From contig NZ_PIPO01000002.1 in the NCBI RefSeq assembly GCF_003986975.1, positions 124,001 to 188,000 on the forward strand: 64,000 bases of DNA, given 5' to 3'. The position numbers and the translations under genes were made by a program. This DNA is from Aliidiomarina soli (lineage in GTDB: Bacteria > Pseudomonadota > Gammaproteobacteria > Enterobacterales > Alteromonadaceae). Every line of letters begins with the position of its first letter. Positions within the stretch are counted from its first letter, which is position 1. Positions 25,934 to 33,214 of the stretch are shown here, one piece after another. The notes beneath the pieces were generated by a model. That model was not told the origin of the DNA and did no database searches. It saw nothing but the letters and a program-made list of their open reading frames with translations.

Positions 25934-26023
25934 GAGCCTGACAGCACCCGGAGAAAGGCAGTGCGCGCGTACTTGCCGCCGCGCTATGCTCGGCGTATGC
26001 TAAAACAAAAAAGGAGCACCGCT

Positions 26024-26572
26024 ATGAAAACTGTGACTGAGCAGCTCGCGAAGTACGCTTGTTATCACCGCAATAGAAAGAACATCGCAACCCATCTTAT
26101 CGGTATACCGCTTATCGTCGTGGCGTTACTGACGCTACTTTCGCGGCCGTTACTATTTTCAGTAGCGGGGCTCGCAGTGACCCCGGCGCTGCTGGTTAGT
26201 ATCGCCGCGGTTGTCTATTACGTTCGCCTGGACCGGGGGTTAGGGCTGCTGATGGCGGTGCTTCTGGTGCTGGCCTTATGGGCTGCGGCCGAATTTGCCG
26301 GGTTGACGACCGCTGCCTGGTTAAGTTGGGGCATTGGATTATTTATTGTGGGCTGGGTGTGGCAGTTCGTCGGCCACTATTTTGAAGGCCGCAAGCCAGC
26401 CTTTGTTGATGACATTGTTGGACTGGTTATAGGTCCGTTGTTCGTGGTTGCCGAAGTGGTTTTCATGCTCGGTTTACGCCGCTCACTGCGACATGATGTC
26501 GAAGACCGGGTGGCCGTATTGATGACCGAGGTTGAACAGAATCCTGATCAAGCGGCATCTGCCAGCGACTGA
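26024..26572 (+). CDS. DUF962 / Mpo1-like membrane protein
   Basis: The start at 26024 follows AAAGGAGCACCGCT and gives 182 residues; a longer reading from 25961 adds an unlikely basic leader. The protein opens with LAKYACYHRNRKNIATHLIGIPL, the signature of DUF962 (yeast YGL010w/Mpo1), and has four membrane helices. QFVGHYFEGRKPAF later supplies the second conserved histidine. Yeast Mpo1 is an Fe(II)-dependent dioxygenase that alpha-oxidises 2-hydroxy fatty acids; the histidines needed for iron are present. A role in fatty-acid turnover is inferred. Confidence 0.87.
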   Translation: MKTVTEQLAKYACYHRNRKNIATHLIGIPLIVVALLTLLSRPLLFSVAGLAVTPALLVSIAAVVYYVRLDRGLGLLMAVLLVLALWAAAEFAGLTTAAWLSWGIGLFIVGWVWQFVGHYFEGRKPAFVDDIVGLVIGPLFVVAEVVFMLGLRRSLRHDVEDRVAVLMTEVEQNPDQAASASD

Positions 26573-26614
26573 AACTGAAACTAAGTGCTGGCAGTGTCTC
26601 TGTTAGGGTACTGT

Positions 26615-27130
26615 TTAATCGTTCTCAGCGACGCGTTGGCGAACCACGCTTTCCAGGCTTGTCAGGCCATAGTCCTTACCACGTTCAATTGCTTCTTCCA
26701 GTTCCATATTGTCATGCCATACCGCGTGTAATGCGATCATGGCACCGACTCGGTTGGAGCTGGCGCAGTGTAAGAGTGCTGGTTCGTCACCGATGCGTTG
26801 CAAGATGGTATCGAGCACTTCCACATGCTCAGAATTTAAGTCCTCGCCGCTGGCGATAGGGATATGGTAATAGGCCATGCCACTGGCAGACACCCAGGCG
26901 GCTTCGTTAATGTCGCTGGATTCTTCCGGTGGGCGCAAGTCGACCACATGACGTACTCCTAAGTCAGCGAAGGCTTGCACTTGTGCCTCAGTCGGTTGTC
27001 CGGCGGTGTAGTGCATGTCATTCGGACGGTGAATATGAGAAACCTCCTGCACTGACGCCGGAATGCCTGAGGCCCAGGCTGGCATGCTTACAAATGCCGA
27101 AAACAAGAGTATTTTCAATATTTTAATCAT
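26615..27130 (-). CDS. DUF442/TIGR01244-like periplasmic phosphatase or sulfurtransferase
   Basis: This 171-residue protein has a signal peptide (1-20, ending WAS) and a small cysteine-phosphatase-like fold. It contains YTAGQPTEAQVQAFADLGVRHVVDLRPPEE, then an active-site loop LLHCASSNRVGAM. The spacing is Cys-x4-Arg, as in rhodaneses and DUF442 proteins, and not the Cys-x5-Arg of true tyrosine phosphatases. Members of this group are variously annotated as sulfur transferases or dual-specificity-phosphatase-like proteins. Its periplasmic location and single-gene setting give no clear substrate. Confidence 0.8.
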   Translation of the reverse strand: MIKILKILLFSAFVSMPAWASGIPASVQEVSHIHRPNDMHYTAGQPTEAQVQAFADLGVRHVVDLRPPEESSDINEAAWVSASGMAYYHIPIASGEDLNSEHVEVLDTILQRIGDEPALLHCASSNRVGAMIALHAVWHDNMELEEAIERGKDYGLTSLESVVRQRVAEND

Positions 27131-27283
27131 CTTTACGTTTCTCCTTGGTGAGTCGCTACGTCAGTTATGACGTGGTTTCACTTAATGTTAGCAGGCAGTA
27201 ATGAAATCTGCAGACGTGCGCAGTGAAAATTTACTGCTATGTTTTAGTTGGTATTAAATTGAACTGAACGAAAGGAGACATAC

Positions 27284-27460
27284 ATGTTAGGTTGGGCTCT
27301 GTTATTTTTCATTATCGCGATCGTTGCGGCTGTATTGGGGTTCGGTGGAATCGCAGGTGCGGCTTCTTCAATTGCTCAGGTGATTTTCTTTATTTTCATT
27401 GTTCTGTTGGTAGTCTCTTTGATTGCCAATGCAGTGCGAGGTCGCGGGCCTAAAGCCTGA
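27284..27460 (+). CDS. DUF1328 (YtjA-like) small membrane protein
   Basis: This 58-residue protein, [20 protein letters not shown] at its start, has two membrane helices separated by GGIAGAASS and ends in a short basic tail (VRGRGPKA). That is the YtjA/DUF1328 family. AAGGAG lies seven bases before the ATG. Members are often induced by stress or stationary phase, but their role is unknown. A strong terminator follows after 30 bases, so it is monocistronic. Confidence 0.93.
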   Translation: MLGWALLFFIIAIVAAVLGFGGIAGAASSIAQVIFFIFIVLLVVSLIANAVRGRGPKA

Positions 27461-27490
27461 CCTGGTGTCTGAATCAGCTGATAGACTTGT

Positions 27491-27521
27491 CAAAACCCGC
27501 CTTGTGCGGGTTTTGTTTTTT
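27491..27521 (+). terminator. Intrinsic terminator after the DUF1328 gene
   Basis: A ten-base-pair stem CAAAACCCGC / GCGGGTTTTG with loop CTTGT is followed by a run of Ts. It is a textbook rho-independent terminator. Confidence 0.93.
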
Positions 27522-27593
27522 CGGCGACTCTTCAGTACTATACGGGTATTCGTTAGGCCTGACATTTTGTCGTTGCTGCATTGAGGGTCCCCC

Positions 27594-28808
27594 TTGCCAT
27601 TCTTAGTTATTTTACCCTTGCTTGGCTGGCTTGCAGTCAGTGTGATCCCGCCTTTATTCACGGTTGCTGAACCGGTTATCAATGCACTGGCCTCAAGCTG
27701 GGTCATCTGGCTCAGCCTCAGTGCGGTCGCCGCGTTGGCTGGGTTAATGCGGCAATGGTCGTGGTGGTATTGGCTGGGGTTAGTCGCCAGTGTCTTTTTT
27801 GTCTCTCAACGGGTACTGGCCGAGGCGCTCACCGAGGACGGCGTAGCGGTGTTGCAGGTATTTCTGCCGTTGTTAATGGTCGCCCTGGTATTGCTGCTGA
27901 GCCTGCTGCCGAAACCTCCATTATGGCGACCCCTTGGCCTTACTCTGCTGGCGGTTGTGGTCGGCTTGCCGCTGCTGTTGCTGTTATTATCACTTGCTGA
28001 TGCCCAGCACTGGTGGGGCTTTAATCTGTTTGCCGCCCGCCCGTTGGTGGCTGGCTTGTCACTAAGCTGGCCATTGTTGTTGTTTTCATTGCTGGTGGTT
28101 GGGGTGTGGTTTATACCTCGGGCCAAGCGTAGCGGTCAGCCGCGAGAATGGACCGAACTGGCGGTCACGCTGCTTTTGTTGTTGATGTTACTGACCACGC
28201 AACAGCCGCAGTTAATGAATCTGGCGGCGTTTGCCCTGGCGCTGACTCTGTTACTCGGTCTGACCACGCAAATGCTCAATCTCGCCTACGTTGATGAGCT
28301 GACCCAGCTCCCAGCAAGGCGGGCATTAATGAATGAAATGCGTAAGCTCGGTCGGCGCAGTGCGGTGACTATGCTCGACGTGGACCACTTTAAAAAGTTT
28401 AACGACACCTATGGTCACGATGTCGGCGATCAGGTTTTGCGCTTGATTGCAGCTCAGTTACGCAAAGAACCTGGCTGCAAAGCATTCCGATATGGCGGCG
28501 AAGAGTTCACACTTATTTTTAGCCATGCGGATAAAGAGGAAATTACCCAACGGCTGGAGTCTGTTCGCCAGCGTGTAGCCAACTACCCGTTACGCCTGCG
28601 TTCGCAGCGGCGACCGGTGAGCGGTAAGAAAGGCCAGCAAAAACGTGGCGGCGGTGCTGGTAAGGTGAAAACAGTTAAAGTGACTATTAGCCTTGGCTGC
28701 GCGATTCGCCGGCCCGGCGAGAGTACCGATGCCATGCTGAAGCGTGCTGACAGCATTCTCTACAAGGCGAAGAACGCCGGTCGTAACTGTGCCCTTGTTT
28801 CTCTGTAA
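27594..28808 (+). CDS. Membrane-bound diguanylate cyclase (GGDEF)
   Basis: This 404-residue protein starts at a TTG preceded by GAGGG. About seven hydrophobic segments (residues 1-225) form an unrecognised membrane sensor. The GGDEF domain starts near 233 (DELTQLPARRAL), with the metal-binding DVDHFKKFNDTYGHDVGDQ and the active site YGGEEF (300-305), so it should make cyclic di-GMP. Before the last strands (KVTISLGCAI) there is an unusual Lys/Gly/Arg-rich insert of about 20 residues, near 342-360. No inhibitory-site RxxD was seen directly before GGEEF. It is convergent with the tauE-like gene. Confidence 0.9.
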   Translation: MPFLVILPLLGWLAVSVIPPLFTVAEPVINALASSWVIWLSLSAVAALAGLMRQWSWWYWLGLVASVFFVSQRVLAEALTEDGVAVLQVFLPLLMVALVLLLSLLPKPPLWRPLGLTLLAVVVGLPLLLLLLSLADAQHWWGFNLFAARPLVAGLSLSWPLLLFSLLVVGVWFIPRAKRSGQPREWTELAVTLLLLLMLLTTQQPQLMNLAAFALALTLLLGLTTQMLNLAYVDELTQLPARRALMNEMRKLGRRSAVTMLDVDHFKKFNDTYGHDVGDQVLRLIAAQLRKEPGCKAFRYGGEEFTLIFSHADKEEITQRLESVRQRVANYPLRLRSQRRPVSGKKGQQKRGGGAGKVKTVKVTISLGCAIRRPGESTDAMLKRADSILYKAKNAGRNCALVSL

Positions 28809-28832
28809 ACTCGTTTAGCGCGCGCTATAAAG

Positions 28833-29570
28833 CTAAGGAATCGTCGACAGCAGCATGGCGCCGGCGGAAAAGGTTAGCAGGGCATAAACAATCTGTTTGA
28901 ACTGCCGTTCGTTAACCCGTTTGTGGATGCGGTGACCAAGCCAGAAGGCGATTGCCAGCACTGGCAGGTAAGCCAGAATAACGGGTAGTACAGGTTGAAT
29001 CAGGCCCTGTTGCCACATAATAGCCGAATAGGTCAGGTTCAGACCGAGCCAGACACAGACCAGAGTGGCGCGGAAATTGGCTTTGGCGATGGCAAAGGTA
29101 TTCATAGAATACACCAGTAAGGGCCCGCCAGAGGCAAAAAGGCCGTGGGTGATGCCGGCACAGAATGTCCACCAGGGCTGCCACCACACTGGTTTCGGAC
29201 GGGTGATTATGCCGCGCTGTAATTTGTACCATTCGCGTAGTGCAAACCATAACACCAGGACCGCGAAGGCAGCCTTGAGTGCATCCGAACTGAGCACCTG
29301 CAAGAGGGCAATGCCAAGCAACATACCAGCCAGCATAAACGGCAACATGCGTTTAAAAAGCAGCCGAAAGTCGATATCGCGGAAAAAACGGATAAATAGC
29401 GCGCTACTCATAAAGACACTTAATGGCACCAGAATGGGCAATAATTGCGGGATGGGGAACAATAGGCTGCCTAAGGCCACCGCAATAACAATGCTGCCGA
29501 AACCAGTTATCGATTCACTGGTAAAGGCAATGCCGACAAAGATACCGAGTACTACAAACTCCCAGCTCAT
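28833..29570 (-). CDS. TauE/SafE family sulfite/organosulfur exporter
   Basis: This 245-residue membrane protein has seven or eight helices. The N-terminal motif FTSESITGFGSIVIAVALGSLLFP and the mid-protein repeat GITHGLFASGGPLLVYSMN are the two halves of the TauE/SafE (TSUP) family. Members export sulfite, sulfoacetate or related anions. It lies 15 bases after the ChaC gene in the same direction, and a sulfite-producing enzyme is encoded close by, so sulfite is a reasonable candidate substrate (inference). Confidence 0.88.
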   Translation of the reverse strand: MSWEFVVLGIFVGIAFTSESITGFGSIVIAVALGSLLFPIPQLLPILVPLSVFMSSALFIRFFRDIDFRLLFKRMLPFMLAGMLLGIALLQVLSSDALKAAFAVLVLWFALREWYKLQRGIITRPKPVWWQPWWTFCAGITHGLFASGGPLLVYSMNTFAIAKANFRATLVCVWLGLNLTYSAIMWQQGLIQPVLPVILAYLPVLAIAFWLGHRIHKRVNERQFKQIVYALLTFSAGAMLLSTIP

Positions 29571-29585
29571 ACCTTCCCTTCGTTG

Positions 29586-30146
29586 TTACAGTTCACGTAA
29601 GTGACTAGCGATCTCAAAGACATGCTCGTCGTCGGCCTGCATGTCACGCAGTGCACTTTCCAGTTTCAGCAAATATTCGTCATTCGGCCCGCTCGGGCCG
29701 GTCGAGGATTTAATATGGCGGGCAATATCATAGGCCGATGCAGGACCGAGAAACGCCGCATTTTCCTCGGTCGCGATGTATACCAACCCTTGCGCCGTGT
29801 CTCCGTTATCGAAGGTCATTTCGGTGGTGAAGCGCAGGTAGCCGTTTTTCTCACGGTGGTCGAGGTGGTCAAATACCGCCGGGGTATTCAGGTAGGCCAT
29901 TCCTTTGCAAATGGCACCGGGTTTTTCAATTAATGTGGCGACGCGGCCTGGAGCGTCCGGTGTCCCTCGATGGTCGTGGGACCCTTGCCAGAATCGGCGG
30001 GTCCAGTTTTCTATGTGAGCAGGGCGGCGTTCGAGGTAGTCAAAGTCAACTTTATAAATCAGCGAGCCGTAGCCAAACAGCCATATCTGTTGCTGGTCGC
30101 CAAACAGGTTACGGGACTGATTGAGAGTCTGGGTGTCGTGTGCCAT
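29586..30146 (-). CDS. chaC: ChaC-like glutathione-specific gamma-glutamylcyclotransferase
   Basis: This 186-residue enzyme has the gamma-glutamylcyclotransferase fold. The substrate loop is FGYGSLIYK near residue 24, the Trp-Ser-like region is RRFWQGSHDHRGTPDAPGRVATL, and the catalytic Glu is in DHREKNGYLR. ChaC enzymes cleave glutathione to 5-oxoproline and cysteinyl-glycine in the cytosol. The ATG has AGAGG upstream. Its first 38 bases overlap the 3' end of the EAL gene, and tauE follows after 15 bases, so the three form one operon. Linking glutathione turnover to an anion exporter suggests a sulfur-disposal role. Confidence 0.92.
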   Translation of the reverse strand: MAHDTQTLNQSRNLFGDQQQIWLFGYGSLIYKVDFDYLERRPAHIENWTRRFWQGSHDHRGTPDAPGRVATLIEKPGAICKGMAYLNTPAVFDHLDHREKNGYLRFTTEMTFDNGDTAQGLVYIATEENAAFLGPASAYDIARHIKSSTGPSGPNDEYLLKLESALRDMQADDEHVFEIASHLREL

Positions 30147-31653
30147 GGAGTGCCTCTAGTTGAGCTGCGGGAACGGGCCTACCCAGATAATACCCTTGCA
30201 GACGGTCACAGTTAAGCTCTGTCAGTAAATCGAGCTGGGTTTTCGTTTCAGTACCTTCGGCTACCACTCGCAGATCGAGAGCATGGGCCATGGCTACAAT
30301 GGTTCTGACAATCAATAAATCGTTTTGATTGCGCTCGATATCGCGCACAAAAAGCCGGTCAATTTTGAGTTCATCAACCGGCAAACGGCTTAGAATGCCG
30401 AGTGAGGAATAGCCGGTACCGAAATCATCAATCGCAATACGAAAGCCTTTATCCTTTAATTGCTGCAACAATTGAAGGCTGTGGTCGATGTTTTGCATCA
30501 CAGCGGTTTCGGTAATCTCAAGCTGTATTTTACCTGCCGCAATAAGTTCAGCGGTCTGCGCATTGTGCGAAAAACGGCTGATGAAGGAGGCCAGTGCGTT
30601 GCGGTCATTAATATCGTGCGCTGAGACGTTAACCGACACATGATCGAGTTTGCTAAAAAGCTTCAGAGGGAGCAGGTCATCGAGCACCCGCTGACAGGCA
30701 AAGTCGGTTAACGCCCGGATAATACCCTGTTGCTCAGCCAGTGGAATGAAGACATCTGGTGGCACCTGACCGTGCAAGGGGTGCGACCAGCGGAGCAAGG
30801 CTTCTACACTAACCAGGCGCTGCCCACCGGCAGCGAACTGAGGCTGATAGACCATACTTAACTCACCGCGTTGTTCCGCCTGGCGTAGGTCAGCTGTTAG
30901 CTGAGCGCGTTTATTAATGCTTTCCCCATAGGACTCGCGGTACACGCAGCGCTGGCCGCGGCCCTGTTCTTTAGCCTCGGTCAGAGCCAGGTTGGCGGCG
31001 CTCATTAACTCTTTGCTGTGAGAGGCGTCCTGTGGAAAATAGGCAATGCCGATACTGCAGGTGGCGGCGGTTGGACTATGCTGACGCAGGCTTGTACCTG
31101 GCAGGCTGTCTTTGATCTCCGTTTGTAAGGTTTCCAGTTGAGTGAGCAAGCTATCGTGCGGCGACACACCGCGCAAAGCGATGCAGAATTCATCCGCAGC
31201 AATTCGGCTAATCGCAGCATGGAGCGGGAAATGGGTCCGCAGTTTCTCGGCAAACCCTTGTAACATCTGGTCGCCCTGACGTTGACCGAGTTGACTGTTG
31301 AGCTGGCGAAAATCGTCAATATTCACAACTACCAAGGCCAATGGCTGGTGGGCACTGCGAGCGGCCTCAAGATGCTCGGAGAGAACGTCACGAAACATAT
31401 ATAAGTTGAGAAGCCCGGTAAGGGCGTCCCGTTCATGCAGTTGCTGTTGACGGCGCAGCCAAACCCACGCCAAGAGGCCAAATAAAAGACCGGTGACGAC
31501 TACATAGGCCCAGCCTTTATAGGTTTGCACACGCATTAATGCCGCCGGGTCGACAACCAGAAATTCGGCCGCTCTGTCAGAGAACAGGATCCACACCAAA
31601 CCGATCAAAATATAAATCGCCGTCATTCGCATTGCGGCTTTGGCTGGAGCCAT
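30109..31653 (-). CDS. Membrane EAL-domain phosphodiesterase with degenerate GGDEF
   Basis: This 514-residue protein has two N-terminal membrane helices (about 10-27 and 46-66), then a GGDEF domain in which the signature reads AADEF (near 151-155). An EAL domain begins near 255, with EALLRW (near 284), the metal-site IDDFGTGYSSL and ELKIDRLFVRDI intact. It should therefore degrade cyclic di-GMP, with the GGDEF part serving as a GTP-binding regulatory domain or being inert. It is the first gene of an operon with chaC and the TauE gene, an unusual association of c-di-GMP turnover with thiol metabolism. Confidence 0.9.
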   Translation of the reverse strand: MAPAKAAMRMTAIYILIGLVWILFSDRAAEFLVVDPAALMRVQTYKGWAYVVVTGLLFGLLAWVWLRRQQQLHERDALTGLLNLYMFRDVLSEHLEAARSAHQPLALVVVNIDDFRQLNSQLGQRQGDQMLQGFAEKLRTHFPLHAAISRIAADEFCIALRGVSPHDSLLTQLETLQTEIKDSLPGTSLRQHSPTAATCSIGIAYFPQDASHSKELMSAANLALTEAKEQGRGQRCVYRESYGESINKRAQLTADLRQAEQRGELSMVYQPQFAAGGQRLVSVEALLRWSHPLHGQVPPDVFIPLAEQQGIIRALTDFACQRVLDDLLPLKLFSKLDHVSVNVSAHDINDRNALASFISRFSHNAQTAELIAAGKIQLEITETAVMQNIDHSLQLLQQLKDKGFRIAIDDFGTGYSSLGILSRLPVDELKIDRLFVRDIERNQNDLLIVRTIVAMAHALDLRVVAEGTETKTQLDLLTELNCDRLQGYYLGRPVPAAQLEALHGTRHPDSQSVP

Positions 31654-31828
31654 AGTGCCCCCTTTGCTGGAGTGGGAGGTTTGTATAATTTAGCAGCAGT
31701 TAATGTCTACTGTAGCAATGGAAGCGAGTTGTGGGAAGCTCGTTACGTTGTGGCTCGTTCGGTTGTGAAAGCCGTACTTTGAGCTAGCCTTGCTAGGTAC
31801 CGTGTTTTCAGGCAGAGGTGGGAACAGC

Positions 31829-33205
31829 ATGTTTATTGAAACGATCAAAACCGATGGACTGGCCCATTTATCGTATCTGGTTGGTGACCAGGAAGAAGCG
31901 GTAGTTATTGACCCCCGTCGCGACACCCGGGTGTATGAGCAACTTGCAGGTGAGCACGGATGCCGTATTCGAGCCATTTTCGAAACCCATCGTAACGAAG
32001 ACTTTATTAGTGGTGCCCCGGTTCTGGCCAAACGAACCGGCGCCACCGTTTACCATGGCCCTAATCCGGAAGGCGAGGTGGCTTATGCAAGGATACTTGA
32101 TGACGACTTTTCGATTCAGCTCGGGCGTTTGCGGCTCGACGTATTGACCACCCCTGGTCACACCGACGACAGCATCTCGATTGTGCTTTATGACACCGAG
32201 GCCGACAACAGTATCCCAACCGCAGTGTTTACCGGGGATGCGCTCTTTATTGGTGATGTCGGGCGGACTGATTTTTATCCCGACCGGGCCGAGGAGGTCG
32301 CCGGTCTGCTGCATGACAGCCTCGAGACGCTGGTGGCACTGGGAGACCATGTACTGGTCTACCCGGCGCATGGTGCCGGGTCAGTCTGCGGCGGTGGTTT
32401 GTCCGACCGCGAGTTCTCGTCTATCGGCCATGAAAGGCTAACGAATCCGGCATTGCGGCTACTCGGTGACCGGGATGCATTTATCGCCCATAAAACCTCT
32501 GAGCAGCACTATATGCCACCCTATTTCAAGCTGATGGAGCAACGCAACCTGGATGGACAGGCGCCTGTCCTGCAGCAGGAACTACCGGCACTGAGCATGC
32601 AGCAACTGAGCGAACTGAATGACTGCAGTTGGGTTGATGTGCGGGGGACGGAGTGCTTCAGTGGCCAGCACTTGGGCGGCACACTGTCCCTGCCGATAGG
32701 CATGATAGCTGCCTATGCCGGATGGTTATTGGACCCAGAGAAGTCGCTGGTACTGCTGGCTGAGAATGAAGCACAGGCGAACACTGCGTATGCGCATTTT
32801 TACCGTCTCGGCTTTGACAATGTGCGTGGCTACTGGAAACTGAATACCAATCAGTGGACCATTGAACGTGGGCAGGTTAATCAGCTTCAACATATCACCG
32901 CAGCGGCATTGGCGTCGGCCTTACAGGACGGGTCTGAGACCCAGATCCTGGACGTTCGTAAGCTCGATGAGTGGCAAGATACCGGAGTGATTTCCGGCGC
33001 CTATACCGCGTACCTGGGTCAGCTTTCCAGTAAGCTGGGCGGCCTGCGTTCAGACCGTCCGGTGGTTACCGTATGCGGTTCCGGCACGAGGGCAGTCGTC
33101 GCCGCCTCATTGTTAAAGCGGCAGGGCTTTGACCAGGTTAAAGTGTTGTGGGGCGGCATGCAGGCCTGGCAACAGAGCTATAGCACCGAGCCCTATACTG
33201 ATTAA
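31829..33205 (+). CDS. Metallo-beta-lactamase / rhodanese fusion, persulfide-dioxygenase-like
   Basis: The chosen ATG at 31829 has AGAGGTGGGA upstream and gives 458 residues. Domain 1 (1-240) is metallo-beta-lactamase fold and resembles persulfide dioxygenases, with TTPGHTDDSISI and FTGDALFIGDVGR. The usual HxHxDH metal motif reads H54-R-N56-E-D58-F59. Domain 2 (about 270-350) is rhodanese-like without a catalytic Cys. Domain 3 (about 365-458) is a rhodanese with the loop CGSGTR (Cys near 417). Enzymes of this build oxidise glutathione persulfide to sulfite and move sulfane sulfur. It is divergent from the EAL-chaC-tauE operon, which fits a shared sulfur role. Confidence 0.86.
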   Translation: MFIETIKTDGLAHLSYLVGDQEEAVVIDPRRDTRVYEQLAGEHGCRIRAIFETHRNEDFISGAPVLAKRTGATVYHGPNPEGEVAYARILDDDFSIQLGRLRLDVLTTPGHTDDSISIVLYDTEADNSIPTAVFTGDALFIGDVGRTDFYPDRAEEVAGLLHDSLETLVALGDHVLVYPAHGAGSVCGGGLSDREFSSIGHERLTNPALRLLGDRDAFIAHKTSEQHYMPPYFKLMEQRNLDGQAPVLQQELPALSMQQLSELNDCSWVDVRGTECFSGQHLGGTLSLPIGMIAAYAGWLLDPEKSLVLLAENEAQANTAYAHFYRLGFDNVRGYWKLNTNQWTIERGQVNQLQHITAAALASALQDGSETQILDVRKLDEWQDTGVISGAYTAYLGQLSSKLGGLRSDRPVVTVCGSGTRAVVAASLLKRQGFDQVKVLWGGMQAWQQSYSTEPYTD

Positions 33206-33214
33206 ATTCAGGGG

